Below, in pieces: positions 54,101-60,248 of a stretch of 60,248 bases of DNA. The stretch comes from JAUZRW01 sp034437755 (GTDB taxonomy: Bacteria > Chloroflexota > Anaerolineae > Aggregatilineales > Phototrophicaceae). The number at the start of each line of letters is the position of its first letter. Within the stretch, counting starts at the first letter, position 1. Where the stretch lies: assembly GCA_034437755.1 (NCBI GenBank), contig DAOTTV010000041.1:1-60248 (forward strand). Direction: 5' to 3'. A program made the position numbers and the translations under genes. A model generated the notes under the pieces. That model did no database searches, had not been told where the DNA came from, and saw only the letters and a list, made by a program, of their open reading frames with translations.

Positions 54101-54122
54101 TGTTGTCAGTCATGCGCGGCAT
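48147..54122 (-). CDS. Giant GT-C glycosyltransferase-DUF2298 fusion protein (1991 aa)
   Basis: One uninterrupted frame with two membrane enzymes in series. The N-terminal half (about 1-1120) is GT39-like: helix ALLLLLIVTLGGYFRFMSLN, outer-loop motif FASLHPDERFLTRN, LVWRFFSALVDTGTIVVIFF, then a large extracytoplasmic segment. The C-terminal half (about 1130-1850) is DUF2298: GGEKPMDFAYFNAVLRSTIF (about 1150), YDPWYAGGFINYYYVGY, NEMPAFTFIYGDLHAHMINM (about 1390), VNTWDYPTFM (about 1444) and NTVFKFYIQAW (about 1636). The tail includes VLGWNWHQRQQRTL and EVEYLIVSD. About 30 transmembrane helices are likely. The fusion suggests two sugar transfers or a donor-acceptor relay on one carrier. The ATG at 54113 is an alternative start. 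Confidence 0.87.
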   Translation of the reverse strand: MPRMTDNIRNNLITALLLLLIVTLGGYFRFMSLNWDDFASLHPDERFLTRNLAPLVGGGLEFTNDAERFPNHSILVNLNNMMLEAGFQLRDDSSLRVGAVADELSADVARWWVSGAPEERIRLYDSSEAAVQGIMTGDVAGIIVASNEAGELLRMSRSLRTLDEIASPTIQRLRCDARYPQTDGVGGYFDSACSSYNPYNAGAGTYAYGTFPLFLTRIVSDALLLLESNDIAGIDFQGETLVWRFFSALVDTGTIVVIFFIGRKMHNNWVGLLAAVLYAAMPLPIQKAHFGTVNAITAFWVALALLWAVYVQDSGRMRYYALFGIALGLALAGRINVIPLAGVVVLAGMINAAPALSAKMSWHEREQLIWRNVGGVFLAGITTIITFRIMNPYAFIGPTFFHMIPSMRWLADAQQSSNNVSGVVDIPPNWQWVNRASYLMPLKDMLLWGMGITAGAMAWLGFAWSGIRLARAREFATRNLLIFAWVLVYFAWIGGLWVMTMRYYLPLYSGLAVLAGWALYETIRQQRDQMERVMLAAFGAVLAIMPAYALYSGIALDTTLAVAGVAGVVLFVIALLPLPRHSLILVGVVVGFTVLWGMMFTNIYRNQVTRIQAARWVWENVSGDLSAQIVGAPDNTPFVNIDFRNQSGNGARSPEDLINLATSYTMGLPYLDEFTAWADGEITHFHAPHLADPNDDPDPETLYVSISRMVDSTPQLLAETTLTANFTRENHPLGDSYDIVFDEAVSVTAGERYLVKAEIITDDSNDAIIGSGAVMLTEGDWDDRITTIMTCSLPGLTLADDLVPGMASFDACNGRSSAYSLLQSYDIALSYPEDAPIKRENMLEALAVGDYFAITSNRFYDTETRNPARFPLTTRFYDALFNGELGYELVTSFEEGYEFAGLSVGDQHLPTYDSPAWLNELEADEAFHVYDHPAVFIFRKSDTYDHNQTELILNSVPIRRVTQLSGNSDPNGQIVGAVYWDSLEADPAPTALQFYDDMWQTQTEGGTWAQRFANNSLLNRHQALGVVVWWALIVVIGWLAFPLLFVALPRLADRGYNAAKIMGLFILGWVAWVLSSARVPVWNQGGLFVLMLVLALVSGWIVYTRRTEFRTYLREQWRNLLGFEILTLVLFLALIGVRLTNPDLWHHPMGGEKPMDFAYFNAVLRSTIFPTYDPWYAGGFINYYYVGYVIVGVPVLLLKIVPAFAYNLLVPTVFALTGMGAFSVAYNVIGAWRNRVGDRHKQGNRTGNPWVAGIAALMLCVVLGNLDVPRVILVEGFAQLGGYSRPEGLQDYLMDQYQAEHAQAATGADYTRIVERAENANIIDNVRYEWHAFSHLWSSIFKGIPAAVSGQPLPIGSNRWYWAPTRIMNETPGVGGNAINEMPAFTFIYGDLHAHMINMPIMLFVMAVILHEVIAARRDPRRFAGIALAVALGAASVGMMRAVNTWDYPTFMIFGIVGLGYAWWQRWRTLARDAILHMLIYVGGFITLAIWSVAPYMAWYASIYNSVQVWEFGKTPFWSYFHIYGLFLFLIVSLFAWDTARWLRETHVRALTGQGYWLLAGAGIIGVILLLALVAAAIEYQVALIVMPLIVWLTLLFFRPDQGEAMRFVLVAIGLALALTLGVEVVVVAGDIGRQNTVFKFYIQAWLLLSVAGGAAFAWVFDHSDVWSSRLRWAWYTPIIIMLAIAMMFPIMAIRARMYDRFAAEETPLTLNGLDYMQYAQHWLLDYAIPIELESDYHIIRWLQENVAGTPVILEGRSAASEYRYNGRISINTGLPAVLGWNWHQRQQRTLSPLTQIVEQRERNVKFVYETLDIPAAITILRHYEVEYLIVSDMERSIYAGDALAKFDMMVTLGLLEVAFEHGVGTVYHVQQDELDTFALHHDAFFDALGLDREQMMPYAASEGLLDEYNPNEVDVTDAIDVLATYDVPFIVAHNLPQLQIFAPTVYDGLVQLERANVLDILSDTTDRRIYRVDDETLSALQTNEAETADN

Positions 54123-54240
54123 TTATCCGATAAGGTTGCTAGTTGTCACATTACAGATTTGGCTATAGACCGCTTGCGCGATCCTGATGATTGGTATTGC
54201 CGTCTTGCACTTTCTTATACACACGATCGGCACGAAATAC

Positions 54241-56952
54241 TCACTGTGCGCTGTAAACGTGTTCCTGTAAAAATTGGCTGAAGCCCTCATCGCCCAGCGC
54301 CGGCACGAGATAGACCATGTAATCGTTGTTCGGCGCGTAGGTCGTCTCCTCGCGTGCTTGCCCATTCGGGAATAGCTCGGTTAGATACGCGCCGGTTTCG
54401 GTATCATCGGGCGAATAGAAGAAGAGCAAATCACGATCAGGATTGAGCCGGAAGCGATTATCGCGCTGGGATGCCGTCAACAAGAAGGACGGAATATCCG
54501 TGCGCGCGGTGATGCCGTTCTCCCACTTCTCTTCTAAACCGCCCGCTAAGCCAATCGCCCGATGACTCCACCAGTGCGGGTAGCCGATCATGAAGGCGTT
54601 GCCGTAGCCGCCGTTCATCAGCGCGAAGCCTTGCAAGTACCGCCCCGGCTCGCTGTACGGGTCAAAGCTCGCCGCGTAGACATCGGGGTATTGGTCGAAA
54701 TATATATAAGCGTTGGCGCTATATGATCCAGCGAGAATTATGCCACAGGCGACAACTGCGATCCCTTGCCCAACGCGTCCGCGCAACACATCCATGATGC
54801 GCTCGGCAAACAGCGCGAGTGGCAGGGCGCATACCAGATAGACGAAAGGGATTGCGCCGCTGGTGCGCGTGTGGCTCGGGTTTTCGACCGGGAAGGCGAT
54901 CGACAATGCCGAGGGCAATAGCATGATGAAGATGATCGGCGGGATCAACCAGTAGACGATGTCTCGTCGCTTGACCGCCAGCACTAGCCAGCCCCCTAAA
55001 CCCACGATCAACAAAGCACCGCTGAAAATATCCATCGCTGGTTCGTTCGGCACGCCACTGATCGCCGCCACATCGCCCTTACGGTTGAACATCAAAAGCA
55101 CGTTACGGACGTTGCTCATGAGCGTCGGCACATTATCCTGAAACGCCTGCCAGCGTTCATCAACGGTCGCCGTCCGCATGATGATTGTGCCGTCGTCTAG
55201 CCTTTCCTGTATCACGTCATCGCCCAGCAAGCGCCCAGCTGTACGTCGCCAGAATAAATCCGGGAATTCCAGCGAATAGTGAAACATCGGCAAGAAGATC
55301 ATGAACGAGATATTGACCACAACCACCAGATTGAACAGGTAACGCAGGCGTTCGCGCCAGTGTCGAGCTTTGAAGTAAATCGCCACAGCGACCGCGACCA
55401 CGATCACCACCGGTAGCATACGTACCGCCTGATACATATAGAGCCCGAAGCCTAGCACTAGCCCGGCTTTGACGAATTCATCCGTGCGATTCGTGTGTAA
55501 TCCCCGCGCTAGAAAGATAATCAGGAGCGCGGCGAATAAAGGCGTGAGCGGAATCCGCAGGGCTTGCCGTGTGATTGCCAGATGCCAGTAACTGCCCGCC
55601 AGCAATGCCGCCGTGAATAAACCGATGAGGATGCGCCGTCGCTGGCTCTCGCCGTGTGTCAGCTCGTAGCCCATCCAGAACAGCACCGGCACCGTCAGCA
55701 GGCTCTCTAACGCGGCAATCAGCTTAATCGTGAAGTGATCGATCCCCAGCCCCGGCACGTAAGACGCGAGTGCGGTCAAGTACATCTGTGTTGGCTCGCG
55801 CCCGCCATTATTCGCCAGAAAAATCGGACGATAGCCATCACGAATCAAGCTCGCATCGAGGATGAGTTCGACGTGATCGTCGGTCATCTCACGCGGGATG
55901 GCCGCCAACTGATAGAAGCGAAACCAGCCCGCAATCGCGATGATGAGCGCCAGGGCGGCAATCGTCAGGATGTGCTTGCGCCACGGAAAAGCGCGCACCC
56001 GCCGGATGCCATCAAGCACCCACTCATGTGGATTCGTGTACCAGTAGCACCACGCCACAATGCTGAACAACCACAGATAAAACGTGACCGTCGAAAAATT
56101 GTTATTGCTCGTGCCAAACCACACCACCACGCTCGATAGCACCCAGATGCGCCGGAAAATCGCCCATATCACATCGCTTAGCACGTTATCAGGAATCAAC
56201 TTGTCAGCATCACCCGCTTGACCATCGCGCCGATCGAGCGCCCGTTGTAGCCACGGCGGTAGCATGAGCGCCTGTCGCACCGCGCTCGTTTGCAACAGTG
56301 CGAAGATGCCATCGACCAGCATCCACAGCACCACGCCGACCAATAGCAGAGTCATCGCCGGTGTGACGATCTCTAGCACGTTTTCACGCGGGGCAGATGT
56401 CGCCTGCCACAACCGCCCGACCCCTACCATAATAAACCCGAGTGGCAGTGCCCGCGCGCCAATCTGCACCCAGTCGAGCCCGTTACGCTGTTGATACCAG
56501 CGCCACAGCGCATGACTGTTGCCGACAATTTCCGCGATGATCCACACGAAGAACGCGCCGACGATATAGGGCATCCCCTGCGCCATCGCATAATCGGCGC
56601 GGATGGTCGCCCAGAGACTACCACCGCGCACCGCCAGCACAAACGCGACCACGTACAGCATGAGCCGGATCACATCTGCGCTCAGTAAGCTATCGCGGAC
56701 ATCCGACAGCGCAAACGTTGGCGGTCGATTGTCGTCAGCGTCGAGCTGTGGTACACGGACGCGCACCGGACGCGCCACGCCCCGGCTATTCGCTTGTGCA
56801 ATGTCGGTGAATGCGCGCCACGTCTCCATCGGGGCTTGCCGGAACGCGCTCAGCAGTTGCATCAGCGTGAAATCGCTGATGTCGCTCGATTGCGGGGTAT
56901 CAGTGGTGTCGTGTGCTTGGTCGGTGATGCGAGCGTCATCGCGTTCAGGCAT
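54241..56952 (-). CDS. GT39-like GT-C glycosyltransferase with extra N-terminal membrane domain
   Basis: A 903-residue protein. Residues 1-90 are soluble and acidic. Residues about 90-330 form an extra membrane block of roughly six helices. The GT39-like domain starts near 335: IAGWFRFYQLAAIPREMTDD, HVELILDASLIRDGYRPIFL and NNGGREPTQMYLTALASYVP. TDDHVE provides the acidic outer-loop motif. A C-terminal soluble part ends GDEGFSQFLQEHVYSAQ. The start overlaps the methyltransferase stop by 8 nt. After its stop there are 118 nt before the giant gene, the largest gap in the operon, with no clear terminator. Confidence 0.77.
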   Translation of the reverse strand: MPERDDARITDQAHDTTDTPQSSDISDFTLMQLLSAFRQAPMETWRAFTDIAQANSRGVARPVRVRVPQLDADDNRPPTFALSDVRDSLLSADVIRLMLYVVAFVLAVRGGSLWATIRADYAMAQGMPYIVGAFFVWIIAEIVGNSHALWRWYQQRNGLDWVQIGARALPLGFIMVGVGRLWQATSAPRENVLEIVTPAMTLLLVGVVLWMLVDGIFALLQTSAVRQALMLPPWLQRALDRRDGQAGDADKLIPDNVLSDVIWAIFRRIWVLSSVVVWFGTSNNNFSTVTFYLWLFSIVAWCYWYTNPHEWVLDGIRRVRAFPWRKHILTIAALALIIAIAGWFRFYQLAAIPREMTDDHVELILDASLIRDGYRPIFLANNGGREPTQMYLTALASYVPGLGIDHFTIKLIAALESLLTVPVLFWMGYELTHGESQRRRILIGLFTAALLAGSYWHLAITRQALRIPLTPLFAALLIIFLARGLHTNRTDEFVKAGLVLGFGLYMYQAVRMLPVVIVVAVAVAIYFKARHWRERLRYLFNLVVVVNISFMIFLPMFHYSLEFPDLFWRRTAGRLLGDDVIQERLDDGTIIMRTATVDERWQAFQDNVPTLMSNVRNVLLMFNRKGDVAAISGVPNEPAMDIFSGALLIVGLGGWLVLAVKRRDIVYWLIPPIIFIMLLPSALSIAFPVENPSHTRTSGAIPFVYLVCALPLALFAERIMDVLRGRVGQGIAVVACGIILAGSYSANAYIYFDQYPDVYAASFDPYSEPGRYLQGFALMNGGYGNAFMIGYPHWWSHRAIGLAGGLEEKWENGITARTDIPSFLLTASQRDNRFRLNPDRDLLFFYSPDDTETGAYLTELFPNGQAREETTYAPNNDYMVYLVPALGDEGFSQFLQEHVYSAQ

Positions 56953-57835
56953 CCGGTTTACGCCCCTTCAGTGCTAGATTCACAGTGGAACGGTCGGGTG
57001 GTTCGTTGATTTTATTCCGGCGATCAAAATAATTGAAGACTCGCAAGCCCAGATTAATCGGGTTTAATAAACTGCCGTCGTTCTGGTCGAAGGTGGTGCG
57101 ATCGGCGGCTTGTGCCATGTTCTTCGGCAAAAACCCGCCTTCGAGTAAGGGCTTGCCAATGCCGTAGACGAGATTATGGATGAACGGGAAGCTATGGTGT
57201 GTGAACGATCGCGCGTCTTCAATGATGAAACCCGCGGCATCAGCCGCCGTGCGTAATTCATCGGGCAAATATAAGCGCACATGATTCGCCCAGATGCCCG
57301 CAAACACACCCCGTTGAATATGCGTGTTGAACAGGGCTTCCAGCGTCTTGTTGATGGGATCCCACCAGAAGGGATAATTCGCATGGGGGACGGTGATAGC
57401 CACCACGCCGCCCGGCTTCAACACGCGATAGACCTCGCGCAGGGCGGCGACATCGTCGTCCAGATGCTCCAGCACTTCAGACAGGATCACCGCGTCGAAG
57501 CTGTTCGCCTGATAGGGCAGATGATAAATATCGGTGTTATACAAGGGAATCCCCAGATGCCCGACGTTCGCCCGCGCTTTCTGGATGATACCCCAATCCA
57601 GCTCCGCGCCGATGATCTCACAATCCGACACGTAGCGGATCATATTCAAGTAGAAGCCGCGCCCACAGGGAATATCCAGCACCCGTTGCTCATCGCTGAA
57701 GTCAACCCAGTCGAAGATCGTCTGCACGCGCTTCTTGAACGCCATATCGGCTTCGTTGCGCGTCATATGAGCGATTGTCGCTCGATCGACCTGTGGCTTA
57801 CTTGTCTCGTGCGTATTTGTAGAAGAGTTGCTCAT
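56945..57835 (-). CDS. Class I SAM-dependent methyltransferase in the glycan operon
   Basis: A 296-residue methyltransferase. Motif I is RVLDIPCGRGFYLNMI (about 51-66), the acidic motif II is IIGAELDWGIIQ, and motif IV/V text is FDAVILSEVLEHLDDDVAAL and LREVYRVLKPGGVVAITVPH. The ATG at 57835 (MSNSSTNTHETSKPQVD) is inside the 3' end of the GT4 gene (38-nt overlap); an ATG at 57766 would avoid the overlap but loses the VDRATIAH segment. In a surface-glycan operon such an enzyme could O-methylate a sugar. The target is unknown. Confidence 0.83.
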   Translation of the reverse strand: MSNSSTNTHETSKPQVDRATIAHMTRNEADMAFKKRVQTIFDWVDFSDEQRVLDIPCGRGFYLNMIRYVSDCEIIGAELDWGIIQKARANVGHLGIPLYNTDIYHLPYQANSFDAVILSEVLEHLDDDVAALREVYRVLKPGGVVAITVPHANYPFWWDPINKTLEALFNTHIQRGVFAGIWANHVRLYLPDELRTAADAAGFIIEDARSFTHHSFPFIHNLVYGIGKPLLEGGFLPKNMAQAADRTTFDQNDGSLLNPINLGLRVFNYFDRRNKINEPPDRSTVNLALKGRKPDA

Positions 57836-58976
57836 AACGATCTGCCGTTTCTTGAAATGAGAAATGCGCGTCGATGACATCACGCGGGTAATGATACTGC
57901 TCCGGGTCACTCAAAATATCGACAATCGCCTGCCCGATCGACTGTGCGTTGCCGGGTTCAGCTAGCTTGCCCATCCCCGTGCGCTGGACAGGCACGCGCC
58001 CACCCGGAATATCGGTCATGACCATTGGCGTGCCACACAGCATCGCTTCGACCTGTGCAATGGCAAAGCACTCCGTATCGCTGGGCAACACCACCACATC
58101 ACAGGCGGCATAGAAGTTCGCCAGTTCTTGGCGATCGGTGATTAAGCCCAGGAAATGCAGATGCTCGTCGTAAGCCTGCACCAGATGTTGGTTGCGCTCC
58201 CATGTGTCTTCGTATTTGATGTCGTACTCACCGGCAAAGACGATTTTGGCATTGGGATAACTCTCATGCACTGTCGCCAATGCTTGAATGGCGAGATCAG
58301 GACGTTTCTCTTGCACGAAGCGATGACTATAGCCGATGATCGGCCTATTGTCGTCGCCGGCTTGCCATGCGCGGCGCATCGCCTGTGCGCGCTCGGCTTG
58401 CGGTTGTGGGATTTTGATCGGCGGGTGGATGATGGTCGTCTTATCCAGATAGGGCTGGAGATAGTACGAATGTTGTGCATAGTCTTCACTGTAGCCGATC
58501 AACTGTGCGGCGCGATCAGCCATGAAGCGATAGAGCGTGAACATCGCATTGCGAATGAAATTGTTGAACGGACTCGCTGGCAAGACCAGATCGCCATGAT
58601 GCGTCGCAACCACGTTGATGCCTGCCAGTTGTGCGAGCACGCTGATGAGCGCCGTTTCGAGCATCGGCGTGTGGATATTGACGACATCCGCCTGTCGCAT
58701 GGCGAAGTATGCCGCCCAGGGATAAGCCGGCATCACCATCCCGCGACTGATACGCAGGGGTGCCCACAGACGAATCACACGCACGCCGTTGTGCATGTCC
58801 TCGTCACGCGGTAGCTCATTGCTATAGCGCGATGTCAACACGGTGACATCATGCCCGCGCCGCACCAGTTCTTCGGCAATTTGTTGGACGTGAATCGTCA
58901 AGCCGGTGCGATGTGGAAAGTAATACAGCAAACAAATCAGAATGCTCAGCTTGCACTGTGGCTTCTGTTCTGACAT
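57798..58976 (-). CDS. GT4-family glycosyltransferase
   Basis: A 392-residue GT-B fold retaining glycosyltransferase. The N-terminal acceptor half has LLYYFPHRTGLTIHVQQIAE, GHDVTVLTSRYSNELP and VVATHHGDLVLPASPF. The C-terminal nucleotide-sugar half has IGYSHRFVQEKRPDLAIQAL, IVFAGEYD and the E-x7-E motif in SDTECFAIAQVEAMLCGTPM (Glu near 303 and 311). No transmembrane segments, so it acts at the cytoplasmic face on a lipid-linked acceptor. The start at 58976 lies 3 nt after the flippase-like gene, so it is co-translated. Confidence 0.9.
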   Translation of the reverse strand: MSEQKPQCKLSILICLLYYFPHRTGLTIHVQQIAEELVRRGHDVTVLTSRYSNELPRDEDMHNGVRVIRLWAPLRISRGMVMPAYPWAAYFAMRQADVVNIHTPMLETALISVLAQLAGINVVATHHGDLVLPASPFNNFIRNAMFTLYRFMADRAAQLIGYSEDYAQHSYYLQPYLDKTTIIHPPIKIPQPQAERAQAMRRAWQAGDDNRPIIGYSHRFVQEKRPDLAIQALATVHESYPNAKIVFAGEYDIKYEDTWERNQHLVQAYDEHLHFLGLITDRQELANFYAACDVVVLPSDTECFAIAQVEAMLCGTPMVMTDIPGGRVPVQRTGMGKLAEPGNAQSIGQAIVDILSDPEQYHYPRDVIDAHFSFQETADRYEQLFYKYARDK

Positions 58977-58979
58977 AAA

Positions 58980-60005
58980 TTATCCTACTTCCGTTGATGT
59001 GGATGATTGTTGCATCTGTTGAACACCCAGCGAGAGTTGCCCCAGCGAGATGCCCTCCTGCATGAAGCCGACCACGCCCGTGCTCGCATGCACAAAGACG
59101 TTAATCGCGTGTACCATCACGGCGAAAGCAACCGCCGTACTCGACTGTTCGTAACCCATCGCCACCAGCGCCAACAAAATCGATGCTTCATAAGTGCCGA
59201 TATTGCCCGGCACCGCCGGCAAGGCAATCGCAAACGCGACTGCGGCGATATACAGCATCGTCGTTGCAATGCTTCCCGTCGGAAAGAAGGCGAACATCAG
59301 CACATACCCCGCCAGTACCGAGAACACCCAGCTGATGACCGTCCAGGCGATTGCCCGTAAAAATTGTGGCGGGCGCGTCAAAGGTAAGAGACCGTCTAAA
59401 AATTGGTCAAGCCATGTCTCTAACACGGGCAGTCGTCGTAAGGGTGGGATGATTCGTAGGCTGAGGCGATAGAGCGCGTGTGCCCATGCGCGCTGTCGGG
59501 CGATGACTACGAGCGTGATGAACCCCGCAAGTGCTACGCTCGCGCCAATTGCACTGGTGACGCGCAATTGCTCTGGCACAGGCGCGCTTGTCAGCGCCAG
59601 CAAAACCATCACCACGACTGCCAGCAAATCTAGCAGGCGCTCGACGATGATCGTACTCGTCGTCTTCGGGATCGGCACGGGATCATCGACGCGGGATGCC
59701 AGATACACACGCGCGACTTCGCCAATCCGCAGGGGTAAAACGCCGTTGACCAGATAGGCGACGTTCATAATGCTGAAAGCGCGCCAGAAGGGTAAATCGC
59801 CATCGAGCAAGACTTGCCAGCGCAGGGCACGTGTCAATAACCCGAGCAAGAGCAAGAGCAAACACGGGAGCAGATACCAGTAATTCGCTGTTGTAAGCGC
59901 CTGTACGAACAGGTCACGGTCGATCTGCATCACAATGAAAGCTAACGCCAATGCACTGACTGCTATCCCGAGCAGACCGATTTTGAGCTTGCGTGAGAAT
60001 TTCAA
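58980..60005 (-). CDS. Lysylphosphatidylglycerol synthase TM-like (UPF0104) membrane protein
   Basis: A 341-residue polytopic protein of the LPG_synthase_TM/UPF0104 family. The first helix is KIGLLGIAVSALALAFIVMQ. The family box ALRWQVLLDGDLPFWRAFSI is followed by NVAYLVNGVLPLRIGEVARV, then six or more helices with AFAIALPAVPGNIGTYEASI near the C terminus. The start is TTG at 60005 with AAGGA about 11 nt upstream; the next ATG (residue 26) would cut the first helix. Members have been proposed to move lipids or lipid-linked sugars. As the first gene of the operon it may serve lipid-carrier handling. Confidence 0.88.
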   Translation of the reverse strand: MKFSRKLKIGLLGIAVSALALAFIVMQIDRDLFVQALTTANYWYLLPCLLLLLLGLLTRALRWQVLLDGDLPFWRAFSIMNVAYLVNGVLPLRIGEVARVYLASRVDDPVPIPKTTSTIIVERLLDLLAVVVMVLLALTSAPVPEQLRVTSAIGASVALAGFITLVVIARQRAWAHALYRLSLRIIPPLRRLPVLETWLDQFLDGLLPLTRPPQFLRAIAWTVISWVFSVLAGYVLMFAFFPTGSIATTMLYIAAVAFAIALPAVPGNIGTYEASILLALVAMGYEQSSTAVAFAVMVHAINVFVHASTGVVGFMQEGISLGQLSLGVQQMQQSSTSTEVG

Positions 60006-60160
60006 TGGGTTTTGTATCCTTGGTGCCAGTTCAAGTCGCGTATTATAGCACGCTCTGTTGCGATATTTGTAGAGACTTGCGTGATCGCGTTTGTTTTGCT
60101 ACGGATGACTGGCTGTCATATATATACAAATGATAAAGGTAACTACTCAGGTAGAGTCTT
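60006..60160. other. Gap upstream of the glycan operon
   Basis: AT-rich stretch with no ORF of note. It must hold the promoter of the minus-strand operon, but I see no pair of boxes good enough to call. Confidence 0.4.
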
Positions 60161-60248
60161 CTTGTGGGGTTTCACCCCACGCCCCAGCAGGGGATGTCTC
60201 CCCTGCACCCCAGTTTTGCCGAACGCAAAGCGTTCGGCGGGTACAGGT
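60161..60248. repeat. Mosaic hairpin element, copy E (cut by window end)
   Basis: Consecutive perfect hairpins: GTGGGGT-TTC-ACCCCAC, GCAGGGGA-TGTC-TCCCCTGC and GCCGAACGC-AAA-GCGTTCGGC. The last contains GAACGC-NNN-GCGTTC, the module present in copies B and D. The right edge is beyond the window. Confidence 0.7.

Overview
The window most likely comes from a Chloroflexota bacterium of Anaerolineae type. The case rests on gene content: two adjacent DUF2298 ('Chlor_Arch_YYY') membrane proteins, an Agl23-like protein, several GT-C superfamily glycosyltransferases, paired B12-binding radical SAM proteins and a fused dipeptide-type ABC ATPase. Base composition is moderately GC-rich. No rRNA, tRNA, CRISPR array, integrase or transposase was seen.

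Left part, 1-2.7 kb, plus strand: the C-terminal end of a probable PmeII-family restriction endonuclease, then purK, purE and an RluE-like pseudouridine synthase. From 2.7 to 10 kb, minus strand, lies a compact and unfamiliar set: methyltransferase, amidohydrolase, B12/radical SAM protein, two tiny unknown proteins, a second B12/radical SAM protein, dodecin and a second methyltransferase, with an FmdB-like zinc ribbon just upstream. From 10 to 15.7 kb is a complete peptide/nickel-type ABC importer operon (binding protein, permease, fused double ATPase, permease).

From 15.8 to 28 kb lies an acyl-CoA catabolic set resembling the acyclic-terpene (Atu) and leucine (Liu) pathways. It has a biotin carboxylase/BCCP subunit, a crotonase, a carboxyltransferase, an acyl-CoA dehydrogenase and AtuA. 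AtuA is split into two genes with a small membrane-protein gene between them. The set is interrupted by a divergent orphan sensor histidine kinase and also contains a membrane-anchored SGNH hydrolase.

From 28.6 to 41.5 kb, plus strand: an APC-type transporter with a large soluble tail, a double-HTH regulator with a strong promoter, a TPR protein, a GT-C enzyme, a heterodimeric ABC exporter with one degenerate ATP site, and a second GT-C enzyme. From 60 to 41.6 kb, minus strand, is a probable 18-kb operon for surface glycan or glycoprotein assembly: flippase-like membrane protein, GT4 glycosyltransferase, methyltransferase, GT-C enzyme, a 1991-residue GT-C/DUF2298 fusion, a stand-alone DUF2298 protein, an Agl23-like protein and another GT-C enzyme.

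Two non-coding repeat families stand out. Five intergenic elements (9.5, 18.7, 21.5, 28.2 and 60.2 kb) are mosaics of short perfect hairpins whose stems are conserved, in places by paired base changes. A separate motif of about 28 bp occurs at four intergenic sites. Functions come from recognising families by eye; no database search was run.
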